A DNA stretch of 11,663 nt from Planctomycetota bacterium (GTDB lineage: Bacteria; Planctomycetota; Planctomycetia; Pirellulales; Lacipirellulaceae): NCBI GenBank assembly GCA_029259975.1, contig JAJDEE010000182.1, positions 1-11,663 of the forward strand, given 5' to 3'. Positions 1 to 6,250 of the stretch are shown here, piece after piece (position 1 is the first letter of the stretch; the number at the start of each line of letters is the position of its first letter). The position numbers and the translations under genes are program-made. The notes under the pieces were generated by a model. It searched no databases, was not told where the DNA came from, and was given only the letters and a program-made list of their open reading frames with translations.

Positions 1-53
1 ATGGATTCCTGGTCAAGAGAAACATGGCTGACGTTGCTGTCCCCCCGCACTAA
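1..53 (+). CDS. Possible 3' end of an upstream gene (partial)
   Basis: Reading frame 3 gives a short tail, GFLVKRNMADVAVPPH, ending at a TAA at 51-53, 45 bases before the next start codon. The third codon positions are mostly G or C, as in the neighbouring genes, and the placement suits the last codons of a gene in the same operon. In dcw-type clusters the gene before murE is often a penicillin-binding protein, but nothing in 16 residues shows this. Frame 1 is also open through this stretch, so the call is tentative. Confidence 0.3.
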   Translation, partial: GFLVKRNMADVAVPPH

Positions 54-85
54 AATGAAATCGGGCGGTAACCGTCACCCCGGGC

Positions 86-92
86 AAGGAGG
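86..92 (+). promoter_or_regulatory. Ribosome binding site of the MurE-like gene
   Basis: AAGGAGG is a near-perfect Shine-Dalgarno sequence lying six bases before the ATG at 99. It fixes that ATG as the start of the MurE-like gene. Confidence 0.8.
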
Positions 93-98
93 CCTGGA

Positions 99-1619
99 AT
101 GTTGCCTTTCAATCGATCTGGTAATCAATTTAGCGAAGAGAATCTCGGCAGCGGACACCGTCAGAGTGTCATCCGTCTGGGCGAGCTTTTCCCGTCGGCC
201 ACGCGTACCGGCACAGGCGAAGTCATAGTGACTTCGTGCGTGACAGACTGGCGCAAAGTTGAGCCTGGCGACGTTTTTGTCGCACTTCCCGACTGTGATC
301 TGGACGGCGATGATGGACACTTGCACGCACAGCGTGCCGTCTCGCACGGAGCAATTGCCGTTGTCTGCGAGCAGCCGGTTCCTGTGTTCGATGCGCCGAC
401 CTACTTGGTTCCCGATAGCCGAATCGCCTTGGGGGAAATATGCCAGGCATTGATGGGGCATCCCTGCGACTCGCTGGAAGTGATTGGCGTGACGGGAACA
501 CATGGCAAGTCGACGACCATCGCATTGCTCGAATCAATTTTTACCGCTGCTGGAAAGCAATGTGGCAAACTGAGCAGTCTTGGCTGCTACGATGGCATGG
601 CGTATAGCGCTGGCATGAGTGACGCACCGAGTGCCCCCGATTTTGCGGCTCGCTTAGCTCGGATGGTAGCGGCCGGATGCACGCATGCCATTGTCGAAAT
701 TTCTAGTCAGGCATTGAGTCAGGCAAGGATTGCCGGCATGAAGTTGGGTGCGGTCTGTGTCACGAATGTGACAGATGCCCATCTCGATCGACACAATACA
801 GTGCAGTGTTACCGCGACACAAAACGTCGGGTGCTTGAGTATTTGTCGCCTGTGGGCATGACGGTGCTGAACGCTGATGATCCAGTGAGCTTGAAGTGGT
901 TGGATCAGATTGAAGGGCCTGTACTAACCTATGGCTTGGAAAGGCAAGCGGAAATAGCCGCGAGTGTCGTTGATTGCCAAGCGAACGAACAAACTTTTGT
1001 ACTTACCGCTGGGAGCGATTCTGTTGCGGTACGAACGACCATTATCGGTGAGCACCACGTCTCGAACTGCCTAGCGGCGGCGACGTTGTCGTTGTCCTAC
1101 GGAATTGATTTGCAGACGATCGCCTCAGGCTTGGAGGCGATAGAGCAGCTACCGGCACGGATGGAGCGAGTCGACTGTGGGCAAGGTTTCCCTGTGTTTG
1201 TGGATGCCGCAGATTCGCCGGAGGCTTTGCGAGCGAGTTTGCGTGTGGCCCGAAGGTTGGCCGAGCATCGTGTGATCTGTGTTTGGGACAAAGCGGCGAG
1301 CGGTGTGGGCAGCGAGCACTTGGCAATTTCGCAAGTGCTCAACCGCTTGGCCGATTTGGCGATCGTGACGCGGGCTTTGCCATGCTGCGAACATACAAAC
1401 ACTGATGTGGAGGTAGTGGCCAATCGGAACGAAGCGATTGCCTGTGCGGTAGCGATTGCCGAGCCGGGCGATGTAGTGGTGATTGCCGGAAGTCGTGCCG
1501 CCGCGAGGCATGGTCAAGGGTTGGCTTTTGGTGAGTCTGACGACGCGATGACTGACAGAGAGGTCACGCGGCAATTGCTTTACGCACGCGAGCAGCCAAC
1601 TCTTCGTTTGATTGCTTAG
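99..1619 (+). CDS. Divergent MurE-like Mur ligase
   Basis: This 506-residue protein has the three-domain layout of Mur ligases and resembles MurE, the cytoplasmic enzyme that adds the third residue to UDP-MurNAc-dipeptide. Seen: an N-terminal domain with WRKVEPGDVFVAL (51-63), P-loop TGTHGKSTT (132-140), EISSQAL (200-206), TNVTDAHLDRH (222-232), a lysine at 242 where MurE has its carbamylated lysine, NADD (258-261), and LPARMERVDCG (351-361). Several family motifs are altered: SSHAL has Gln for His, DHLD is AHLD, DYAHTPD is DAADSPE (369-375), the diaminopimelate-binding DNPR box is missing (around TRALPC, 424-429), and GKGHE is replaced by GSRAAAR (464-470). ATP binding therefore looks possible, but normal diaminopimelate addition does not. 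It could be a pseudo-ligase or a ligase with another substrate. A strong ribosome binding site fixes the start. A MurF-like fragment follows 55 bases later, probably in the same transcript. Confidence 0.8.
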   Translation: MLPFNRSGNQFSEENLGSGHRQSVIRLGELFPSATRTGTGEVIVTSCVTDWRKVEPGDVFVALPDCDLDGDDGHLHAQRAVSHGAIAVVCEQPVPVFDAPTYLVPDSRIALGEICQALMGHPCDSLEVIGVTGTHGKSTTIALLESIFTAAGKQCGKLSSLGCYDGMAYSAGMSDAPSAPDFAARLARMVAAGCTHAIVEISSQALSQARIAGMKLGAVCVTNVTDAHLDRHNTVQCYRDTKRRVLEYLSPVGMTVLNADDPVSLKWLDQIEGPVLTYGLERQAEIAASVVDCQANEQTFVLTAGSDSVAVRTTIIGEHHVSNCLAAATLSLSYGIDLQTIASGLEAIEQLPARMERVDCGQGFPVFVDAADSPEALRASLRVARRLAEHRVICVWDKAASGVGSEHLAISQVLNRLADLAIVTRALPCCEHTNTDVEVVANRNEAIACAVAIAEPGDVVVIAGSRAAARHGQGLAFGESDDAMTDREVTRQLLYAREQPTLRLIA

Positions 1620-1674
1620 AGTTCTCCTCAGAATTGAACAGAGATTGATACGGAAACGGAGAAAGGAAATAAAA

Positions 1675-2181
1675 ATGGAATGGACTGATACGCTAATGCT
1701 TGAGGTTCCTGCGAACGGTTCTTCCTACGAACGAGGCTCGGCGCTAGATTTCACTCGTGTTGTGGCGTTGCCTGGAATCACATTGCTGTGTGCCAATGCG
1801 AAGTCGCGTGAAGAGACTGCCTCTGCCCTAGAACTACTGCGAGGATTTAGGGCGACCGGACGGCGAGTGGTGCTTTGCGACACGACTCGTCTGGTAGTCG
1901 GCAAGCAATTTGGCAGCGAAGTCGTAGAAAAAGGAGCGGCGGATTTGCTCGTCAGTTGTGGCATTAGTGGACGCGAAGTTGGTATCGGTGCACGCGATGC
2001 CGGACTAAATCTAGCGAGCGTGCTGATTTGTGGCAAGCCGTTAGCTGGTGGTCAATCGCTTGCACATCAGCTAGTTCCTGGTGATACGGTATTGCTGCTG
2101 GGAGTGGATAGCAAAGCTTGTGATGAGGTGATTGCTTTGCTCGATCAGCGGTTGTCCAAAAGAGTGGCAGTCGCCGCGTAA
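1675..2181 (+). CDS. Stand-alone MurF C-terminal-domain-like protein
   Basis: This 168-residue protein aligns by eye with only the third (C-terminal, Rossmann-like) domain of MurF, the ligase that adds D-Ala-D-Ala to the UDP-MurNAc-tripeptide. The order of elements matches: GITLLCANAKSREETASALE corresponds to the MurF stretch with D-YNANP-SM-AAL, GRRVVLCDTTRLVVGKQFGS to the GDM-ELG-S region, and LVPGDTVLLLGVDSKACDEV to PGDVVLVKGSR-M-E. The key side chains in each block are changed. There is no P-loop and no N-terminal domain, and complete MurF is about 450 residues. It cannot be a ligase alone; a structural or regulatory partner of the upstream MurE-like protein is one guess. The ATG at 1675 is chosen because AAAGGA lies seven bases before it; an in-frame TTG at 1612 overlaps the previous gene and is less likely. 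Confidence 0.65.
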   Translation: MEWTDTLMLEVPANGSSYERGSALDFTRVVALPGITLLCANAKSREETASALELLRGFRATGRRVVLCDTTRLVVGKQFGSEVVEKGAADLLVSCGISGREVGIGARDAGLNLASVLICGKPLAGGQSLAHQLVPGDTVLLLGVDSKACDEVIALLDQRLSKRVAVAA

Positions 2182-2221
2182 CGATGATTTGATAGGAACG
2201 CAAGTAAAACGATACATGTTG

Positions 2222-2348
2222 AAGCTTCGTCGTTGGTTTGTTGGATTGCGGGGTCTGACTTACCGCCCTCCCTGGGGCTGGAGCATTTGAACTTGTCGAG
2301 AGCAGCTTCTGGGTCAGCTGCTACGGCAAGTGCTTCACGACGAAGCTT
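2222..2348. repeat. Long-range inverted repeat with nested stem-loop
   Basis: AAGCTTCGTCG at 2222-2232 is matched exactly by its reverse complement at 2338-2348. Between them lies a smaller stem, AGCAGCT (2301-2307) with AGCTGCT (2316-2322), and outside that a CTTG/CAAG pair (2292-2295, 2327-2330). With the two repeats that follow, this fills the 307-base gap before murG; no gene is seen there. It may be the remnant of a small mobile element or a structured leader. Confidence 0.45.
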
Positions 2349-2354
2349 ATGGTC

Positions 2355-2394
2355 TGAGCACTGGGGCGGCGCCTAGCGTCGCCTCAGTGACTCA
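2355..2394. repeat. Imperfect GC-rich hairpin
   Basis: TGAGCACTGGGGCG (2355-2368) pairs with CGCCTCAGTGACTCA (2380-2394) with one bulged base and one G-T type mismatch. It sits between the MurF-like gene and murG. It could act as a terminator-like or repeat element; no T-run follows it. Confidence 0.4.
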
Positions 2395-2410
2395 GCGGAC
2401 ACAGAAGTCT

Positions 2411-2468
2411 AATGACGAAGCACGAATGACGAATAGTTGTCTGTTTTTGTCATTCGTGTTTCGTCATT
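2411..2468. repeat. 20-base inverted repeat just upstream of murG
   Basis: AATGACGAAGCACGAATGAC (2411-2430) faces GTCATTCGTGTTTCGTCATT (2449-2468) across 18 bases. The arms match at 19 of 20 positions, and the single mismatch would still pair as G-U in RNA. Within the arm, the unit ACGAA-GACGAA is itself repetitive. The element ends 20 bases before the murG start. It looks like a dispersed intergenic palindrome, and in the transcript it would form a stem close to the murG ribosome binding site. Confidence 0.6.
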
Positions 2469-2488
2469 CAACCCGGAAGTGTGTTTTT

Positions 2489-3649
2489 ATGTCTGACGGT
2501 ACTCACATCATGTTTGCTGGTGGCGGTGCTGCTGGTCACCTCTTTCCAGGTTTGGCAGTTGCCGAGCATTTCCGGCGGTTGTCGCCCGAGGTGCGGATCT
2601 CGTTTGCTGGTCCTGGTAAGGCACGCGAGAAGCACACCATTCGCACGGCCGGCTACGAGCACACAACGATCCCTGCTCAGCCACTTCCGCAGAACCCTCT
2701 GCAAGCTTTTCGGTTTGTCACGGATAATGTTGCCGGATATTGTGCGGCGCGTTGGATGTTGAGGGAGCAGCAAGTTTCATTCGTCGTGGGCCTCGGCGGA
2801 TTTACGAGTACGGCGGTGGTGCGTGCAGCGGCTGCGCGAGGGGTCCCGTTTGTTTTATTAGAGCAAAATGCGATTCCAAGCCAAACTACGCGATGGTTAT
2901 CACGGGCTTCGTCGCTGGTCTGTGCGGCGTTTGAAGAGGTACGGCCTCATTTGCATGTGCAAGCGTCGGTCGCAGTGACAGGCAATCCCTCGCGGCCCGC
3001 TTTCGAGCAGCTTTATCATCGGAAACAAGGTACGGCTCGAGAAGGGGCGATGAAACTTGGTGGACATCAGCCACGGCAAAAGCGACTCGTGATTTTGGGT
3101 GGTGCTGGTGGAGCTAGATCGCTCAACGAATCAATGCCCGGAGTTTTGAAGCAATTACGAAACTGTCTGGCTGATTGGCACATCGTTCACCAGACGGGCG
3201 AAGGGCAATTGCAAGAAACCGAAAGCCGATATCAGCGCAGCGGCGTTGATGCCTTGGCGGTGACGTTTATCGATGAGATCGCCTCGCTATTGTTCGAAAG
3301 CGATCTGGTCGTTTGTCGCTCAGGCGGAACCACCTTAGCCGAGTTAGCATTGGCCGGCGTACCGGCCGTGCTGGTGCCTTATCCCGACGCAGCCGACGAT
3401 CATCAACTAGCCAACGCCAAAGTTTTTACAGCCGCTGGTGCGAGCCGCTTGATCGACGAATCTTCACAATCGGGCGCTCTTGAAACAGCTTTGGCCCGTG
3501 AATTAACGCCGCTGCTGGTTGAAGACTCGCAACGCATCGAAATGAGTCACCACATGCAGAGCCTCGCACGTCCAGATGCAGCTGCCGAGATCGCTGGGGT
3601 AATTCAAGAGCGACTTTACGGTGTGCAAAGCAGCCGTGCGGCGGCGTAA
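2489..3649 (+). CDS. murG: MurG, UDP-GlcNAc:lipid I N-acetylglucosaminyltransferase
   Basis: MurG is a peripheral membrane GT28 glycosyltransferase on the cytoplasmic face. It transfers GlcNAc from UDP-GlcNAc to lipid I to make lipid II. At 386 residues this one is slightly longer than E. coli MurG (355). Motifs seen: glycine-rich loop GGGAAGHLFP (11-20) with the catalytic-type His17, GLGGFTSTAVVRAA (101-114), LEQNAIPSQT (124-133, usually HEQN with Gly-x-x-N), TGNPSRP (164-170), GGAGGARSLN (204-213), HQTG (234-237), CRSGGTTLAE (276-285) with the sugar-nucleotide-binding Glu, and DDHQLANA (303-310). All core UDP-GlcNAc-binding elements are therefore present. The ATG at 2489 gives the normal short lead before the first glycine loop and has GGAAG nine bases upstream. 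The reading frame stays open further upstream, but only through palindromic repeat DNA. Confidence 0.93.
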   Translation: MSDGTHIMFAGGGAAGHLFPGLAVAEHFRRLSPEVRISFAGPGKAREKHTIRTAGYEHTTIPAQPLPQNPLQAFRFVTDNVAGYCAARWMLREQQVSFVVGLGGFTSTAVVRAAAARGVPFVLLEQNAIPSQTTRWLSRASSLVCAAFEEVRPHLHVQASVAVTGNPSRPAFEQLYHRKQGTAREGAMKLGGHQPRQKRLVILGGAGGARSLNESMPGVLKQLRNCLADWHIVHQTGEGQLQETESRYQRSGVDALAVTFIDEIASLLFESDLVVCRSGGTTLAELALAGVPAVLVPYPDAADDHQLANAKVFTAAGASRLIDESSQSGALETALARELTPLLVEDSQRIEMSHHMQSLARPDAAAEIAGVIQERLYGVQSSRAAA

Positions 3650-3685
3650 AGCAGAGAAGTCTTCAGCTGACTTTGTGCAGTGCTG

Positions 3686-3704
3686 GAGCATCATAGGAAT
3701 GCTC
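3686..3704 (+). terminator. Stem-loop downstream of murG
   Basis: GAGCAT (3686-3691) and ATGCTC (3699-3704) form a six-base stem with a seven-base loop, 37 bases after the murG stop. Partial further pairing (CAG/CTG) flanks it. No T-run follows, so it is only a possible end of the mur transcript. Confidence 0.3.
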
Positions 3705-3804
3705 TGCTGACCTGGCTTGTAAAGATTGGGTAATTCGCTAGGCTGGAGGGATTATCCGGTGTTATTTTTGCCCAAAATCAGCGGGCTTCATTAAGAGAGT
3801 CAAC

Positions 3805-3828
3805 GATAAACATGGCGATAAACATGGC
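3805..3828 (+). repeat. Tandem 12-base duplication carrying the start codon
   Basis: GATAAACATGGC occurs twice back to back (3805-3816 and 3817-3828). Each copy contains an in-frame ATG (3812 and 3824), so the response regulator has two candidate starts that differ by four residues. Confidence 0.8.
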
Positions 3829-4213
3829 CAAGTCAGAGAACAGTTCTTCGGGCAAAAAGCGAATTCTTCTAGTCGACGACGATGCCGAAATCATCGAATC
3901 GCTTCGCCTTGCCTTGGAAGCCCACGACTTCGAGGTGCTTGTCGCCCGTGACGGCAACCAGGGCCTTGCACTTATCGAACGCGAAGCGCCCGACCTAGTG
4001 ATTCTCGACATGATGATGCCCAAGCGGAGCGGCTTTTTAGTGCTTGAACGTCTCAAACGGTTAGGCGAGAAAAAGCAACGGATCATCATGATCACCGCCA
4101 ACGAGGGCGCTCGCCACAAAGCCTACGCTGAAATGCTCGGCGTCGACGACTATGTGCGCAAGCCGTTCCCAATGGATCGGCTGATTCAGAGTGTGCAGCG
4201 GTTGGTTGGCTGA
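3812..4213 (+). CDS. Single-domain CheY-like response regulator
   Basis: This 133-residue protein is a bare receiver domain with no output domain. Seen: acidic pair D23/D24 in ILLVDDDAE, phosphoacceptor D66 in VILDMMMP, T95 in IIMITAN, and K117 in VRKPF, which together are the complete phosphorylation site. It should accept phosphate from a sensor kinase and act through protein contacts. No kinase gene is in the window, so it is an orphan here. The start is ambiguous: an AAGAGAG at 3793-3799 suits the ATG at 3812 better than the duplicated one at 3824 (129 residues). It follows murG by about 160 bases and probably has its own promoter, though none is obvious. Its target is unknown. Confidence 0.9.
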   Translation: MAINMAKSENSSSGKKRILLVDDDAEIIESLRLALEAHDFEVLVARDGNQGLALIEREAPDLVILDMMMPKRSGFLVLERLKRLGEKKQRIIMITANEGARHKAYAEMLGVDDYVRKPFPMDRLIQSVQRLVG

Positions 4214-4233
4214 GCCCGCGAGCGGCAGTGTTT

Positions 4234-4279
4234 CAAAACCCCCGAAGTTTTGCAAAGTTGGCACGCTCCGACGTGCCAA
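4234..4279. terminator. Two stem-loops downstream of the response regulator
   Basis: CAAAAC (4234-4239) pairs with GTTTTG (4247-4252), and TTGGCACG (4258-4265) pairs perfectly with CGTGCCAA (4272-4279) around a six-base loop. They begin 21 bases after the stop codon. The second could serve as a terminator in either direction, although only a short A/T stretch flanks it. Part of the first (TCAAAACCCC) recurs at about 4293, which suggests repeat-derived DNA. Confidence 0.4.
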
Positions 4280-4312
4280 AATCCCATCGCCTCTCAAAAC
4301 CCCATAAGTTGC

Positions 4313-4379
4313 AGCGGGGACGTCCACGTCACCGCGCAAAAACACTCACGAATCACGCGGTGACGTGGACGTCCCCGCT
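4313..4379. repeat. 67-base element with perfect 24-base inverted repeats
   Basis: The 24 bases at 4313-4336, beginning AGCGGGGACGTCCACG, are exactly the reverse complement of 4356-4379. A 19-base spacer separates them. Each arm also contains the small palindrome GGACGTCC. The element directly abuts the truncated IS3-family transposase that starts at 4381. A perfect repeat of this length implies recent insertion or selection; a palindromic (REP/MITE-like) dispersed repeat is the simplest reading. Confidence 0.85.
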
Positions 4380-4380
4380 A

Positions 4381-4548
4381 CGATACGAGTGGACCAAGCA
4401 TGAATCGTTCGAGATCCTTGATGAAGCTCGACTGAGCGTGTTTGAATACATCGAAGCGTTTTACAATCGAGAGAGGATTCACCAAACCCTGGGATATTTG
4501 ACTCCCAACCAATTTGAAGCCGAATACGCCCAGGTCGTTGCGGCGTGA
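4381..4548 (+). pseudogene. IS3-family transposase (OrfB) C-terminal remnant
   Basis: The 55 codons before the TGA at 4546-4548 read RYEWTKHESFEILDEAR, then VFEYIEAFYNRERIHQTLGY and LTPNQFEAEYA. This is the end of the DDE integrase domain of IS3-family OrfB, whose hallmark is the last acidic residue region followed by YNxxRxHxxLGYxxPxxF. Everything before it, including OrfA and the first catalytic aspartates, is missing. The break coincides with the 24-base palindrome. The frame stays open further upstream, but that sequence is the palindrome and not transposase. It cannot move. Confidence 0.85.
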
Positions 4549-4670
4549 AAATCGCCCCGACAGGTATCCGTCAATCTTGGGCTGTCGCAATTCGGCAATT
4601 GCCATCGAGCCGGAGGTCATTCTCACCGACGGTACGAAACGCACTATGAAATCACCTCGGTTTGAGGCTT

Positions 4671-5639
4671 TCAGGCTGGCTGTTTCCAGTTGCGTCTGTG
4701 GCCTAGGAGTCCGGCGACAAATACGCTGAACAATGACAAGCTGGATGGCTCGGGGATTACGACTGTGACATGGGAGATCTCCATGTCCAAGGGTTGGTCC
4801 AAGAAACCATTGGATGAAAGGAGAGTTTGAACTCCTGAGATGGGATCAACGCGATATACCGAGTTGGTCGTGAAATCGCTAACAAGGATCTGTCCATTGG
4901 CCTCTAAGGCAAGTCCGAACGGGTCAACAAAGTTTCCGCCAGAGGAAACGACCGATTGGGCACCCGATACTGGATTGATGCGGATTACACCACCAAGCGT
5001 TGAGAAGGCTTCACGATCGACAACGAGAATATCACCGTTTGCTTCGACCGCAATGTTTGCCGAAGCCTGAAAATTCGGACCAGACGAGAGAGTCACTTGG
5101 CTGCCACCGACGGGATCGATACGAAGAACGCTATTGTTGAGGGAGAGGATGTCCCCGTTTGACTCGACAGCTATCCCGCGAAGTAGATCACTGAAAAGGT
5201 TACCGGAAGACACCGTCGACTGGACACCGGTAATCGGATCGACTCGAAAGAGTGCATCTGCGCCAGCATCTGAGACAAGAATCTGCCCGTTTAGTTCCAA
5301 CTCTACGCCAACAATATTAACGAAGCTGCCTCCGGAGGATACAGTCGTTTGTATGCCCGTTTGAAGGTTGATACGAAGTAACGATTGAGTCGACCGCTCT
5401 GCAACAATGATTGTACCGGTGTCTTCTATAGCAATTCCGCCAGGGTTCAGAAGACCACCTCCGGAAGCGATTACCGTTTGATTTCCGGTCACTGGGTCGA
5501 TTTTAAAGAGAACGCCTGAGCTGAAGTCCGAAACAATCAGGTCGCCGACGTCGATGACGCCCGCCTCAGAACGTGACTCGAAGGAGAAGAAACAGCATGC
5601 TGAAATTAGTAGAAAGGTTAATAACGTGTTTCTGTTCAT
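4671..5639 (-). CDS. Secreted six-repeat beta-propeller protein with PEP-CTERM anchor
   Basis: This is a 322-residue exported protein. It has an N-terminal signal peptide (MNRNTLLTFLLISACCFFSF, then a likely cleavage near residues 24-27). Six repeats of about 43 residues follow, marked by IDPVTG (47), INLQTG (90), VDPITG (133), IDPVGG (174), INPVSG (221) and VDPISG (264). Each is followed by a TVVSSGG-like strand and a GIAVEANGDILVSD-like strand, typical of NHL/SMP-30-type propellers. The C-terminus has IPEPSS (295-300), a hydrophobic helix (301-313) and the basic tail HRRNWK, the sorting signal processed by the exosortase/EpsH system. The ligand is unknown. The start at 5639 is chosen because the signal peptide begins there and AGGA lies about ten bases upstream; earlier in-frame ATGs would bury the signal. 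It is isolated between insertion-sequence remnants and may have been acquired. Confidence 0.85.
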   Translation of the reverse strand: MNRNTLLTFLLISACCFFSFESRSEAGVIDVGDLIVSDFSSGVLFKIDPVTGNQTVIASGGGLLNPGGIAIEDTGTIIVAERSTQSLLRINLQTGIQTTVSSGGSFVNIVGVELELNGQILVSDAGADALFRVDPITGVQSTVSSGNLFSDLLRGIAVESNGDILSLNNSVLRIDPVGGSQVTLSSGPNFQASANIAVEANGDILVVDREAFSTLGGVIRINPVSGAQSVVSSGGNFVDPFGLALEANGQILVSDFTTNSVYRVDPISGVQTLLSSNGFLDQPLDMEISHVTVVIPEPSSLSLFSVFVAGLLGHRRNWKQPA

Positions 5640-5780
5640 TAGTCGTGTCCTAACAAAATTCGGAACGCAGAACATCGCAGCGAAAGCGCCACGCTTCTTT
5701 GATAAGTCTCTAGTATACACAGCAAGTGCATTGTGACCTAGCATGCGTCATATTTTGGATAAAGCAACACTACTGTCCGG

Positions 5781-5957
5781 TTATAAGTCGAATAGTGGCA
5801 ACTGGTTAGGGGAAGAGGTATCTGGGAAACGGTACGTTGAGTTGTTTAGAAGCTGTAAAACAGGCGTTTTCTCGAAGGGGTTGACACTCAGGATTTGGAG
5901 GATTTCGGAGAGGCTTCTTTCGATCTTCGGTTCCTTCTTGGCAATGGCAACGAGCAC
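5781..5957 (-). pseudogene. IS4-family-like transposase C-terminal remnant
   Basis: Read from 5957 down to the TAA at 5781-5783, this frame gives VLVAIAKKEPKIERSLSEI, then LQILSVNPFEKTPVLQLL, and ends NQLPLFDL. The LQILSV-x-x-FEKTP block followed by a loose linker and a terminal NQL-LFD resembles the C-terminus of certain IS4-family transposases; this is recalled from family knowledge and was not searched. Nothing upstream in the same frame continues the transposase. It joins directly onto an IS66-like fragment in another frame. Confidence 0.5.
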
Positions 5958-5962
5958 GTAAA

Positions 5963-6070
5963 CGCTGCTTGCTGCTCTGCCTTGAGTTGTTCGATCTCGA
6001 CGGCACGTTGCTGACGCTCTTCAACGATTACTCGTTTCAGCAAAGCAACATCGTTCGGTAATTCGTCCAT
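5963..6070 (-). pseudogene. IS66-family transposase N-terminal remnant
   Basis: From the ATG at 6070 the reading is MDELPNDVALLKRVIVEE followed by RQQRAVEIEQLKAEQQAA. This matches the N-terminal coiled-coil that opens IS66-family TnpC transposases (PxDxxxLKxxLxE, then an IxxLxAE-type helix). After about 36 codons the similarity stops and the IS4-like fragment begins in a different frame. The zinc-finger and DDE regions are absent. Confidence 0.55.
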
Positions 6071-6135
6071 GGTAACCATCATGCGAACCGTTGTAGCAAT
6101 CGTCACCAGATTCGCAAGACGAGTTGGCAAAAAGT

Positions 6136-6240
6136 TTACGCAATCTTCCGCTGTGCAATCGACATGCCCGAAAGCAATCGCAACAGTTGATCACAACTGA
6201 TCTCCATCGGGAAGTGTCCCAGTAATTGTTGAAACTTGAA
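6136..6240 (-). pseudogene. Possible IS66 TnpB-like C-terminal scrap
   Basis: Thirty-four codons before a TAA at 6136-6138 end with MEISCDQLLRLLSGMSIAQR. The pattern (ME-x-x-x-QL-x-x-LL-x-G followed by basic residues) is loosely like the end of IS66 TnpB, and the position just before the IS66 TnpC-like start is where TnpB would end. The similarity is weak and could be chance. Confidence 0.22.
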
Positions 6241-6250
6241 GGTGGTCTCC

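Noticed and set aside
2330..2488. Upstream extension of murG by 53 codons
   Set aside because: The frame is open but runs through two palindromic repeats, gives a non-MurG sequence, and the ATG at 2489 yields the normal N-terminus.
4228..4380. Upstream part of the open frame that includes the IS3 stub
   Set aside because: Its translation comes from the hairpins and the 24-base palindrome, not from transposase. Only 4381-4548 has family similarity.
5640..5744. Longer start for the PEP-CTERM protein (35 extra codons)
   Set aside because: It would place a charged stretch before the signal peptide. The ATG at 5639 starts a textbook signal peptide.
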